This document shows positions 7,861 to 14,243 of a stretch of 15,114 nucleotides of DNA, piece after piece (within the stretch, counting starts at the first letter, position 1; the number at the start of each line of letters is the position of its first letter). The translations under genes were made by a program, and so were the position numbers. Below the pieces are notes generated by a model. It worked only from the letters and a program-made list of their open reading frames with translations. It was not told the DNA's origin and searched no databases. The DNA is from Desulfobacca acetoxidans (GTDB lineage Bacteria; Desulfobacterota; Desulfobaccia; Desulfobaccales; 0-14-0-80-60-11): NCBI GenBank assembly GCA_022736495.1, contig DZCR01000077.1:1-15114 (forward strand). Direction: 5' to 3'.

Positions 7861-7947
7861 GCCGAAGTGGTGGAACCTGGTAGACACGCCATCTTGAGGG
7901 GGTGGTGGGGAATACCCGTGCGGGTTCAAATCCCGCCTTCGGCACCA
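7861..7947 (+). tRNA. tRNA-Leu (anticodon GAG)
   Basis: A class II tRNA of 87 bases with CCA encoded. Acceptor arms GCCGAAG (7861-7867) and CTTCGGC (7937-7943) pair fully, then discriminator A and CCA (7944-7947). The anticodon stem CCATC/GGTGG encloses TTGAGGG, putting GAG at 7896-7898, which reads CUC/CUU leucine codons. The long variable arm folds as GGG-GAATA-CCC, and the T arm is GCGGG-TTCAAAT-CCCGC. The long variable arm and anticodon together identify Leu. It follows secG directly, as leuU (also GAG) does in E. coli, and is probably co-transcribed with it. Confidence 0.97.
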
Positions 7948-7997
7948 GTAATTTCCTTGATTTTATTGACTTTCCCGCCTTAAAGACCCATTTAAAA

Positions 7998-8017
7998 ACT
8001 GTCCCCAGACTGTCCCC
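7998..8017 (+). repeat. Tandem direct repeat ACTGTCCCC downstream of the tRNA
   Basis: ACTGTCCCC occurs at 7998-8006 and again at 8009-8017, two bases apart, 51 bases past the tRNA end. It could be a remnant of an integration or protein-binding site next to the tRNA; no integrase gene is in the window. The rest of 7948-8099 shows no gene or strong structure. Confidence 0.4.
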
Positions 8018-8099
8018 TGGAAAAATCTATCTGCAGAACTTAAGGTTTTAGGGATTCACCCAGATTGTTTGATCCCTGTTCGAATGCAATTTATTTTAA

Positions 8100-8320
8100 C
8101 CGACCGGCTGGCGGAAACTTGTTCCCCGGCCGTTCCCTGTTGATGCCGATAAGCAGGAGCAGGAGGCTTTTAAAAAAACTTCCTGAAATTATTGTCGGAA
8201 AAACTGGACACCCGGGACCCTGAAGATCACCGTCCGGTTTTACTCTTGGCTCAGGACGAAGGACGCTTTGGCCGCATTAGTGATGTCAGGCGCGCCTGGT
8301 CGCCTGCGGAGGGCATCTAA
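8100..8320 (+). pseudogene. IS630-family transposase remnant, frameshifted and truncated
   Basis: Translation from 8100 gives TGWRKLVPRPFPVDADKQ, then QEQEAFKK up to the A-run at 8172-8178. Shifting by -1 in that run continues as NFLKLLSEKL, then PVLLLAQDEGRFGRISDVRR and AWSPAEGI before a TAA at 8318-8320. The pattern GWRK..PRP, D..QEAFKKNF and QDEGRFGR..RR.W.P is that of the middle of IS630-family (Tc1/mariner-like) transposases; DE of QDEGRFGR would hold the first catalytic Asp. The N-terminal helix-turn-helix and the rest of the DDE domain are absent, and a stop stands at 8097-8099 upstream in frame. So this is a dead fragment of about 73 codons, the scar of an insertion after the tRNA. 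The A7 run could be a decayed programmed slip site or a simple one-base loss. Confidence 0.75.
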
Positions 8321-8342
8321 GATCTAGAAAGCTGGTTGAACC

Positions 8343-9209
8343 CTATAAAGCCGGTTCCTCGCTCCTAGCAGCATAGTAGCCGTTGGTTTGACGGACCGTT
8401 ACGGGCCCCTCAAACATTTCCGAGAGGTGCCCCGAGGTTAAGACCTCCGCCTTAGGGCCGTCCAGCAAGACCCGTCCATGGTTCAGGAGGATGACCCGGT
8501 TGATTTCGGGAAAAATTTCCTCGATATGATGGGTTACCAGGATGATGGTCTTGCCATGGTGGGCGAGGTTGCGGAGGGTGCGCAGAAACCGGTGCCGCAT
8601 CATCAGGTCCAGGCCGGTGGTGGGCTCATCCAGAAGCAACGCCCGGGGCGCCGGCGCCAGGGCCCGGGCAATCATGATGCGCCGCACTTCCCCCGCGGAC
8701 ATGGCCTCGATAAAGGTGTCCGCCAGGTGGGCGGCTTCCATCAGTTCCAGAATCTGGCGCGCCCTGGCCTGCATGGCCGAGGTGACCTGGTGGTGCCCGA
8801 AGACGCCGTAGGACGCGAAAAAACCCGACAGCACCGCATCCTGGCCCCGGGTCCGCCCTGGCAGGGTGCCGCAAAGAATGGAATTCTGCAAATCCGCCGA
8901 GACAATGCCCAAGAGCGAGCGCAACTCAAAGACGTTCCAGAGTTCTTCCCCCAGGATCAACAGGGGAGGGGTGCCGTCCGCATGGGCCAAGGGGTAATCC
9001 AGATGGGCGATGAGCCGGATCAGGGAAGATTTACCCGCGCCGTTGGGACCCAGGATGGCGGTGTGCTCGCCCTCCCGGACGGTAAGAGAAATGCGGTCCA
9101 GGACCCGGGTGCCGCTTTTGACCACCGTGGCATTGTGCATTTGGAGGAGTGGCCTCCGGATATCAGGAAAGCCGGAAGTTGGGGCGCCAAGGGTCGGATT
9201 GGGTTTCAT
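8343..9209 (-). CDS. Orphan ABC ATPase, ModF/PhrA-like (COG1119 type)
   Basis: A 288-residue single ABC ATPase domain with no transmembrane part. Walker A GPNGAGKS (54-61), the segment NVFELRSLLGIVSADLQ (92-108), signature MSAGE (170-174) in place of LSGGQ, Walker B ALLLDE (190-195), D-loop TTGLD, and switch His in VTHH (227). The FELR..GIVSADLQ stretch and (M/L)S.GE.RR signature resemble the ATPases annotated as ModF/PhrA/YlmA, whose roles are poorly known. No permease or binding protein gene is nearby, so it is an orphan; a soluble role or a distant partner are both possible. It starts 10 bases after the methyltransferase stop, with only a weak AAGG, so it is co-transcribed. An internal ATG near 9140 lacks a ribosome site and was not preferred. 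Confidence 0.85.
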   Translation of the reverse strand: MKPNPTLGAPTSGFPDIRRPLLQMHNATVVKSGTRVLDRISLTVREGEHTAILGPNGAGKSSLIRLIAHLDYPLAHADGTPPLLILGEELWNVFELRSLLGIVSADLQNSILCGTLPGRTRGQDAVLSGFFASYGVFGHHQVTSAMQARARQILELMEAAHLADTFIEAMSAGEVRRIMIARALAPAPRALLLDEPTTGLDLMMRHRFLRTLRNLAHHGKTIILVTHHIEEIFPEINRVILLNHGRVLLDGPKAEVLTSGHLSEMFEGPVTVRQTNGYYAARSEEPAL

Positions 9210-9219
9210 ACCTTAATTT

Positions 9220-9990
9220 TTAGACTTTTTTCCCCACTAGGACAAGATTGGGGTAGGCCAGATGGATTTCCTCCCCCCGGAGATGCGCGCCCACACCCAA
9301 CCGGTCTTTGCCGATGTCCTCCCGAAGCATTTCCCTAATCTTGTCGTCATCCCCCGGCCCCGGGAAGGAGGCTTTAATCTGGGCTTCCAGTTCCATTTCC
9401 AGCAGATAAAAGTGGGTGGTGACGTTCTTCAGCCCGCACGCCACAGCCATGTCCAGGAACTGGGCCGGGCTCAGGGCCGAAGTATGGGAATGATCCCGCA
9501 GCTTTTCCATCCGATTGTAGGCTGCCACCTTCTCCGGCGGGAGGACTACGTCCACTACCATGATGGTGCCCTGCGGGGCGCAGACCCGGACCATTTCACG
9601 AAACACCGCCTGGGGATCGAGAAAATGATGAAAGGAATAGCGGGTTATCACCAGAGAAAAGGACCCGTCGGCATAAGGCAGAGGCAGCACATCCCCCACC
9701 CGCCATTCCATGTTGGTCAGGCCTTTTTGGGCTTGAAGGTTTTTGGCCTGCTCGATCATGGCCGGCGTAAGGTCGATGCCGGTAACCTGCCGGGCTACCG
9801 TAGCAAAGGCGCAGGCTACCAGGCCCGGACCGCAAGCGACATCCAGAACGGTATCCTTTGAGGTGACCCCGGTCAGGGATAAATAGGTCTGAAAAATGGA
9901 GGGGTCGGCATGGCCCAGTTTTTTCATAAAAGGCACGGCTTGCTTGGTGAATTGGTCGAGGATGGCTTTTTTATGATCCGTCTGATTCAT
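9220..9990 (-). CDS. Class I SAM-dependent methyltransferase
   Basis: A 256-residue soluble methyltransferase of the UbiE-like Methyltransf_11 group; the substrate is unknown. SAM-binding motif I is VLDVACGPG (48-56), the acidic end of strand 2 is GIDLTPAMIEQAK (71-83), an acidic/Gly pair VGD lies at 98-100, and motif IV-like SFSLVITRYSFHHFLDP spans 110-126. The second half (about 155-256) is a less typical cap that should determine the substrate. The start at 9990 has AAGGAG eight bases upstream. It is the first gene of a pair with the ABC ATPase and is divergent from the AraC-type gene, which may regulate it. Not clearly a quinone methyltransferase; small-molecule methylation is the safe statement. 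Confidence 0.88.
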   Translation of the reverse strand: MNQTDHKKAILDQFTKQAVPFMKKLGHADPSIFQTYLSLTGVTSKDTVLDVACGPGLVACAFATVARQVTGIDLTPAMIEQAKNLQAQKGLTNMEWRVGDVLPLPYADGSFSLVITRYSFHHFLDPQAVFREMVRVCAPQGTIMVVDVVLPPEKVAAYNRMEKLRDHSHTSALSPAQFLDMAVACGLKNVTTHFYLLEMELEAQIKASFPGPGDDDKIREMLREDIGKDRLGVGAHLRGEEIHLAYPNLVLVGKKV

Positions 9991-10048
9991 CGTTGGATCT
10001 CCTTGAAAGTAGCACTCAGGGGAAATCTATCATGCCGTTTTCTGTCCT

Positions 10049-10103
10049 GCTAACGTTATCAGGTTAAAGATTAGCTTGTAACGGCCAAAAGTTGTTATAC
10101 AAC
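10049..10103. promoter_or_regulatory. Inverted repeats between methyltransferase and AraC-type gene
   Basis: The divergent gap contains the palindrome TAACGTTA (10051-10058), a wider inverted repeat GCTAA (10049-10053) / TTAGC (10071-10075), and GTTGT-TAT-ACAAC (10091-10103) overlapping the proposed TTG start. These are candidate operators for autoregulation and control of the neighbouring operon. I could not place convincing promoters here. Confidence 0.35.
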
Positions 10104-10694
10104 GCTCAACCACGTCCGTTCCAGCGCGGTTTTTTTGCTCCGGGATTGGTGCCCCACGGCGTCAACCAGGTGCGCATCATTCCGGCTACGCCTCTCGTCA
10201 AAGAAATGATTCTCTATGCCATGCGGTGGCCGGTAAGCCGCGACCCGGATGACGCAATGGCCAATACGTATTTCAAAACCCTGGGATTATTGTGCCGGGA
10301 ATGGACTAGAGAAGAAATGCCGTTTCGGCTGCCCCGGGCCCACAGTAAGGTGATTGCCGCAGCTATGGACTACACCCTGAGCAACCTGGAAAAGGTCACC
10401 CTGGACGACGCAGCCCGTGCCGCAGTTCTCTCCCCCCGCTATCTGCGGCGCCGATTCCTGAGCGAAACGGGGATTTCCTGGCGGCAATTCCGCTTGCACG
10501 CCCGGATGCTGAGGGCGATGGCATTGTTAGTTGAGCCGGAAGCTACTATCACGGCAGTGGCCTACGCCGTGGGTTTCAATAGTCTAAGCGCTTTTGCCAG
10601 GAGCTTTGGCCTCTTTGCCTCTGAGACCCCCAGCGCCCATAGAGAATGGATCAAGAACCCGGCGCCGGTAAAGCCCGGCGGCCCGGCGAAATGA
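10092..10694 (+). CDS. AraC-family regulator lacking its N-terminal sensor domain
   Basis: A 200-residue putative DNA-binding transcription regulator. The C-terminal AraC domain is clear: first helix-turn-helix at about 102-124 (VTLDDAARAAVLSPRYLRRRF), second at about 152-173 (ITAVAYAVGFNSLSAFARSF), closing with the family-typical ETPSAHR. Residues 15-45 (FFAPGLVPHGVNQVRIIPATPLVKEMI) look like the linker that follows the cupin sensor in AraC proteins of about 260-280 residues, so roughly the first 70-80 residues of a normal member are missing. Upstream in frame there is a stop at 10065-10067 and no cupin-like sequence. The start given is a TTG with poor ribosome site; the real start is uncertain. 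It could be a shortened working regulator or a decaying gene. The intact HTH and absence of internal stops favour the first. Confidence 0.7.
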   Translation: MLYNAQPRPFQRGFFAPGLVPHGVNQVRIIPATPLVKEMILYAMRWPVSRDPDDAMANTYFKTLGLLCREWTREEMPFRLPRAHSKVIAAAMDYTLSNLEKVTLDDAARAAVLSPRYLRRRFLSETGISWRQFRLHARMLRAMALLVEPEATITAVAYAVGFNSLSAFARSFGLFASETPSAHREWIKNPAPVKPGGPAK

Positions 10695-10698
10695 GGGA

Positions 10699-10734
10699 GG
10701 GCCGGGGTAAGCCTGATGGGAACCTCCCCGGCCC
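10699..10734. terminator. Convergent hairpin between AraC-type gene and ridA
   Basis: A perfect 9-base-pair GC stem, GGGCCGGGG (10699-10707) / CCCCGGCCC (10726-10734), with an 18-base loop, sits between the two convergent gene ends. No T-run follows on either strand, so it is not a textbook intrinsic terminator but could stop or stabilise transcripts from both sides. Confidence 0.45.
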
Positions 10735-10741
10735 GCAATAC

Positions 10742-11134
10742 TTACGCGTGCCAATCCTTTTTCACCGCGATGGCGTCAATCTCCACGGAGACATTCTTGG
10801 CCAGGCCCGCGGCCTGGATGGTGGTGCGGGCCGGCGGGTGCTGCGGGAAGAATTCGGCGTAGGTTCGGTTCATCTCGGGGAAATCGGCCATATCCTTCAA
10901 GTAGACCGTGGTTTTCACTACATCTTTCAACGTCAGCCCCACTGCCGCTAAGATGGCCTTAAGGTTGGCGATCACCTGGACGGTCTGCACCACGATGTCG
11001 CCTTCCACCAGATTGCCCCTGGCATCCATGGGAATCTGTCCGGAAAGGAAGACAAAGGGGCCGGCGGCCAGGGCCTGGGTATAAGGGCCGACGGGGAGCG
11101 GGGCTTGATCGGTTTCAATGACGATTTTCTTCAT
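10742..11134 (-). CDS. ridA: RidA family (YjgF/UK114) enamine/imine deaminase
   Basis: Hydrolyses reactive enamines/imines, such as 2-aminoacrylate from PLP enzymes, to ketoacids and ammonia; cytoplasmic homotrimer. The protein has 130 residues, the usual size. Visible: the N-terminal PVGPYTQA (14-21), FLSGQIPMD (29-37), the active-site Arg103 in PPARTTIQ, and the C-terminal VEIDAIAV with Glu118. The Arg marks the catalytic RidA subgroup. The ATG at 11134 is chosen over upstream in-frame codons because AAAGGAGG stands 8 bases before it and MKKIVIETDQAP is a typical start. Single gene, convergent with the AraC-type gene and divergent from the zinc-ribbon gene. Confidence 0.93.
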   Translation of the reverse strand: MKKIVIETDQAPLPVGPYTQALAAGPFVFLSGQIPMDARGNLVEGDIVVQTVQVIANLKAILAAVGLTLKDVVKTTVYLKDMADFPEMNRTYAEFFPQHPPARTTIQAAGLAKNVSVEIDAIAVKKDWHA

Positions 11135-11276
11135 GGTCGATTCCTCCTTTACAAAAATAGCAAAACTATCAAATTTTTTTCCGGCAAGGTCACGGGCAAA
11201 GCCGCCCGACAGCATAAAAGTCTTGAAGAATAGTTAACGTTTTGTTATTGGTAGGGTAAAACATTGGAGGTGGACG

Positions 11277-11570
11277 ATGGGGTTGTGGTTGAAATGCCCG
11301 GGATGCCAAGCGTCAAATCCCCTTTCTTTAAGGGTTTGCCCCAATTGTGGGCAGGACCTTAATAAGCTTTCCTCAGATCAGCGGGTCTATGTGATTGGGC
11401 CAAAAGCGGCCCCCCCGGCGCCATCTCCACCATCTACCAAGGCAGTCGTCCCAGTCGCACCTGAGGAGGAACCTGCCGCTGCTGAGCCAAACACGCCTGG
11501 GGGCGAGTCGGGCCTGGCTCTCAAGCCCGCCAAGAAGCCCAACAAAAGGACGAGAAAAAAGAAGAGTTAG
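11277..11570 (+). CDS. Small zinc-ribbon protein with Pro/Ala linker and basic tail
   Basis: A 97-residue protein of unknown function. Residues 7-24 form a zinc ribbon with two Cys pairs, CPGC (about 7-10) and CPNC (about 21-24), ten residues apart. After a short VYVIG segment the protein becomes a low-complexity Pro/Ala/Glu linker and ends in a strongly basic tail (KKPNKRTRKKKS). The start has TGGAGG six bases upstream, a good ribosome site, so the gene is likely real. The ribbon plus basic tail suggests nucleic acid or ribosome contact; that is inference. From memory, similar ribbons occur at the N-terminus of some tyrosine recombinases of this group, so it might be a detached domain. Its stop lies 7 bases from the end of the convergent purine phosphorylase gene. 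Confidence 0.7.
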   Translation: MGLWLKCPGCQASNPLSLRVCPNCGQDLNKLSSDQRVYVIGPKAAPPAPSPPSTKAVVPVAPEEEPAAAEPNTPGGESGLALKPAKKPNKRTRKKKS

Positions 11571-11577
11571 CCGCTAA

Positions 11578-12405
11578 CTAAAAAACTTCCTCCAGCACTC
11601 CCAGTACCAACTCCACCAGGTGGGGTTCGGCCCGGGCTACCGTGTCGATGATGGCCTCAATGGCGATGGGGGCCATGGCATCCGGCAGATTGAGATTACT
11701 GATCACCGAAACCCCCAGGACCCGGAGACCGGCATGGACCGCGGTGATGACTTCCGGCACCGTGGACATGCCCACCGCGTCCGCGCCGATCAGGCGCAGA
11801 AAGCGGGTTTCGGCCGGGGTCTCCAGGCTGGGGCCCTTGACCGCCGCATAAACCCCCTGGCGCAGGCCAAGGCCCAGACGGCGGGCCACGGTTTCGGCCT
11901 GCTCCCGCAAGTTCAGATCATAGGCCTGGCTCAGGTCGGGAAATCGGGGACCCCAGTCATCTACATTTTCTCCTCTGAGGGGATCGTCACCTATCAGGTT
12001 GATGTGATCAGTGATGAGCATCAAATCCCCGGGGCGAAATAACGGATCGAGGCCGCCGGCCGCGTTAGTAATCACCAAATTCTTTACTCCCAGACCCGCC
12101 ATGACCCGCACCGGGAAGGTCACCTGGTGCAGGGAATAGCCTTCATAGGCATGGAACCGGCCCTGGCAGAGCATGACTTGCTTCTCGGCTAGGCGTCCCC
12201 AGCAAAGTCGCCCCGCATGGGAGGGACTGGTAGCCTGCGGAAAGTGGGGCAACTCCTGGTAGGGGAGGAGGTTCCCCTCTTCCAGACGGTCGGACCAGTC
12301 TCCCTGCCCGGTCCCCAGAACAATCCCCCACTCCGGCGCGATCGGCAGGTGCGGGGCAAGAAATCGGACGCATTCCTCCACCTGGGCCTGATATGTTCCA
12401 GTCAC
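11578..12405 (-). CDS. punA: Purine nucleoside phosphorylase (PNP/MTAP family)
   Basis: Cleaves purine nucleosides with phosphate to base plus ribose-1-phosphate (salvage). The protein has 275 residues from the GTG at 12405. Motifs of the trimeric family: GTGQG (31-35), SHAGR (62-66), GRFHAYEGY (82-90), NAAGGLDPLFRPGDLMLITDHIN, GPSLETPAE (191-199) and DAVGMSTVPEV (209-219). The frame is open to an ATG at 12486, but AGGAGG (12411-12416) stands 5 bases before the GTG, MTGTYQAQVEE is the usual family start, and a promoter lies inside the would-be extension. Near the C-terminus the common SHEEV, whose His contacts the ribose 5'-hydroxyl, is absent: the region reads NLNLPDAMAPIAIEAI. Substrate range may therefore differ, and a methylthioadenosine-type role is not excluded; hence the symbol is tentative. 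Confidence 0.9.
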   Translation of the reverse strand: MTGTYQAQVEECVRFLAPHLPIAPEWGIVLGTGQGDWSDRLEEGNLLPYQELPHFPQATSPSHAGRLCWGRLAEKQVMLCQGRFHAYEGYSLHQVTFPVRVMAGLGVKNLVITNAAGGLDPLFRPGDLMLITDHINLIGDDPLRGENVDDWGPRFPDLSQAYDLNLREQAETVARRLGLGLRQGVYAAVKGPSLETPAETRFLRLIGADAVGMSTVPEVITAVHAGLRVLGVSVISNLNLPDAMAPIAIEAIIDTVARAEPHLVELVLGVLEEVF

Positions 12406-12410
12406 AACTA

Positions 12411-12416
12411 CCTCCT
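12411..12416 (-). promoter_or_regulatory. Ribosome binding site that fixes the GTG start of the purine phosphorylase
   Basis: A full AGGAGG on the minus strand, 5 bases before GTG at 12405. No such site precedes the in-frame ATG at 12486. Confidence 0.8.
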
Positions 12417-12441
12417 GTTTGGTTTCCGCAAGGGTGCCATA

Positions 12442-12470
12442 AGCATAAGTCGCGTACTGCGGTTCGTCAA
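12442..12470 (-). promoter_or_regulatory. Predicted promoter of the purine phosphorylase gene
   Basis: On the minus strand TTGACG (12465-12470) and TATGCT (12442-12447) are 17 bases apart, 5/6 and 4/6 of consensus. A start near 12435 gives a leader of about 30 bases to the GTG at 12405. Confidence 0.55.
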
Positions 12471-12507
12471 TGGCCGAAAGGTCCATGGGAAGATTTTCGC
12501 TTTATCC

Positions 12508-12536
12508 TTGACAGTTTGCTCCATTACCTTAAAAAT
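12508..12536 (+). promoter_or_regulatory. Predicted promoter of the DUF134 gene (and perhaps purM)
   Basis: A perfect TTGACA (12508-12513) is followed 17 bases later by AAAAAT (12531-12536, 4/6). A TATAAC at 12536-12541 is an alternative -10 but at a spacing that is too long. It faces away from the phosphorylase promoter. Confidence 0.5.
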
Positions 12537-12561
12537 ATAACATTACGCCGAGGTTAGAAAA

Positions 12562-12975
12562 ATGGGTAGACCCAAAAAGTGTCGCTGGGTGGAAATCGAG
12601 CCGGGGGTGACTTTTTTCAAGCCCCGGGGCATTCCTCTCAGATCCTTGCAGCAGATCGTAATTACGGTGGACGAACTGGAGGCCATGCGCCTGGCCGACT
12701 TTCTGGAAATGACCCAGGAAGAGGTAGCTCAGAGAATGCAGGTTTCCCGACCCACAGTGACCCGGATGTTGTCCCGGGCCCATCGGGCGGTGGCTGAAGC
12801 CCTGGTGCACGGCAAAGCCATCTGCATCCAGGGGGGAGATTACCGCGTCGGTCAACAGTGCCAATCCTGCGGCCAATGGATCGTTTTGGGTGAAGAGGGG
12901 GGGGGCTCTGAGGGATGTACCTGCCAGAGTTCCGCAGACGATGAAAAGCAGTCGCCACCGAGCGAAGAATCGTAA
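12562..12975 (+). CDS. DUF134 family helix-turn-helix protein with C-terminal Cys cluster
   Basis: A 137-residue putative DNA-binding protein. Residues 1-92 match the DUF134 pattern: MGRPKKCRWVE start, PGVTFFKPRGIPL (14-26), VDELEAMRLAD (36-46), then a sigma-like helix-turn-helix MTQEEVAQRMQVSRPTVTRML (50-70) and ALVHGKAICIQGG. The remainder is unusual low-complexity acidic sequence carrying C100-x2-C103 and C119-x-C121, which may bind a metal. DUF134 proteins are uncharacterised; regulation is inferred from the HTH. ATG at 12562 with GAGG 8 bases upstream. It is divergent from the purine phosphorylase gene and 53 bases before purM, so it could regulate either. Confidence 0.85.
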   Translation: MGRPKKCRWVEIEPGVTFFKPRGIPLRSLQQIVITVDELEAMRLADFLEMTQEEVAQRMQVSRPTVTRMLSRAHRAVAEALVHGKAICIQGGDYRVGQQCQSCGQWIVLGEEGGGSEGCTCQSSADDEKQSPPSEES

Positions 12976-13028
12976 GTTTTAACCTTGCCATAGCTTGGCC
13001 CGTACGCCTTTGAGGGGGAACAAAGGGG

Positions 13029-14072
13029 ATGGCCGATATCAGCACCTATAAGGATGCCGGGGTCGATATTGACAAGGCGGACGCCTTCATCAAGAGTATC
13101 CGACCCCTGGTGAAAGCCACGTACCGCACTGGGGTTCTGGGTGAGATCGGTTCGTTCGGCGGTATGTTTCATATGGGGGCGGACCGGTATCGCGACCCGG
13201 TGCTGGTCTCCTCCACCGATGGGGTGGGAACCAAGCTGAAAATCGCCATCCTGATGAACCGCCATGATACCATCGGGATCGACCTGGTGGCCATGTGCGC
13301 CAACGACATCGTGGTCCATGGCGCCACCCCCTTGTTTTTTTTGGATTATCTGGCCATGGGGGAGTTGTCTACCGAAACCGCCACGCACATCGTTGAAGGT
13401 ATCGCCCACGGTTGCCGTCAGGCCCGCTGTTCCCTGATCGGCGGGGAGACCGCGGAGATGCCCGGCATCTATCAGCCCGGCGACTACGATCTCGCCGGCT
13501 TTGTGGTGGGGGTGGTGGAGCGGGACGGGATTATCGACGGCTCGACCATCGCGGTGGGCCACCGCATCATCGGCCTCGCCTCCAGCGGCCTCCACGCCAA
13601 CGGCTTCTCCCTGGTGCGCCAGGTGCTTTTTGAGCGCCAGCGCCTGCAGGTAGATGATGAAATTCCGGAATTGGGCGGGCCCCTGGGGGAAGAACTCCTG
13701 AAACCCACCCGCATTTACGTCGAGACCGTGCTCAATCTGCTGCGGGACTTTCCGCTGACCGGCATCTGCCACGTCACCGGCGGCGGCTTGACCGACAATC
13801 TGCCCCGCATCCTGCCCAAGTCCTGCCAGGCGGTTATTCACCGGCAATCCTGGCCGGTGCCCCCGATTTTTCACCTCCTCCGGGACCGGGGCAGTATCCC
13901 CGAAGACGAAATGCTCCGGACCTTCAACAATGGCATCGGTCTGGCGCTGGTGGTGGCCGGGGAACACGAAGCCGATGTGATGTTACGCCTCCAGGGCCTC
14001 CAGGAGCAAGGCTACGTCATCGGCGAAATCGTGGAACGTAAAAACGCCGACCCGCCGTTGGTGTATGTGTGA
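13029..14072 (+). CDS. purM: Phosphoribosylformylglycinamidine cyclo-ligase (AIR synthetase)
   Basis: Closes the imidazole ring in step five of purine synthesis, turning FGAM plus ATP into AIR. The 347-residue length is typical. Visible: N-terminal YKDAGVDIDKAD (7-18), ATP/FGAM-binding SSTDGVGTKLKIA (61-73), GIDLVAMCANDI (83-94), LIGGETAEMPG (136-146), and C-terminal HVTGGGLTDNLPRILP and FNNGIG. The ATG at 13029 abuts AAAGGGG, with a better spaced GAGGGGG about 10 bases upstream. No clear own promoter lies in the 53-base gap after the DUF134 gene, so the two are probably co-transcribed. purN, often next to purM, is not present here. Confidence 0.96.
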   Translation: MADISTYKDAGVDIDKADAFIKSIRPLVKATYRTGVLGEIGSFGGMFHMGADRYRDPVLVSSTDGVGTKLKIAILMNRHDTIGIDLVAMCANDIVVHGATPLFFLDYLAMGELSTETATHIVEGIAHGCRQARCSLIGGETAEMPGIYQPGDYDLAGFVVGVVERDGIIDGSTIAVGHRIIGLASSGLHANGFSLVRQVLFERQRLQVDDEIPELGGPLGEELLKPTRIYVETVLNLLRDFPLTGICHVTGGGLTDNLPRILPKSCQAVIHRQSWPVPPIFHLLRDRGSIPEDEMLRTFNNGIGLALVVAGEHEADVMLRLQGLQEQGYVIGEIVERKNADPPLVYV

Positions 14073-14073
14073 A

Positions 14074-14106
14074 GCTCTTCAGGGGAGGAGCGGGGGACCT
14101 TTTTGT
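14074..14106 (+). terminator. Possible terminator after purM
   Basis: GCTCTTC (14074-14080) / GAGGAGC (14085-14091) form a 7-pair stem with one G-T pair and a four-base loop AGGG, directly after the purM stop. A TTTTT run follows about 9 bases later, farther than ideal. Confidence 0.4.
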
Positions 14107-14243
14107 AACGAATCTTCCGTCGAACTGCGCTCTCCTCAGGCACTCCCGATAAGCCATGACGTGCAGGCACTAATTGCGCTTCCTGAGATCGCCGCATGAG
14201 GGCAAACCCGCATTTTTCCTAGTCAGGTATTTTACAAGAATAG

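Noticed and set aside
8040..8095. Possible tRNA fragment or attachment site because of CTGTTCGAATGC near 8077
   Set aside because: It resembles a T-loop only superficially; no pairing arms, and it does not duplicate the 3' end of the tRNA-Leu.
8478..9338. A 286-codon open frame on the plus strand opposite the ABC ATPase
   Set aside because: The opposite strand has Walker A, signature and Walker B motifs in order; this frame has none.
11193..11208. Hairpin CGGGC/GCCCG between ridA and the zinc-ribbon gene
   Set aside because: Short stem, no T-run on either strand in the right place, and it lies between divergent genes; nothing supports a role.
12852..13967. A 371-codon open frame on the minus strand opposite purM
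   Set aside because: Antisense shadow of purM with the same His/Gly/Asp bias and no recognisable motif.
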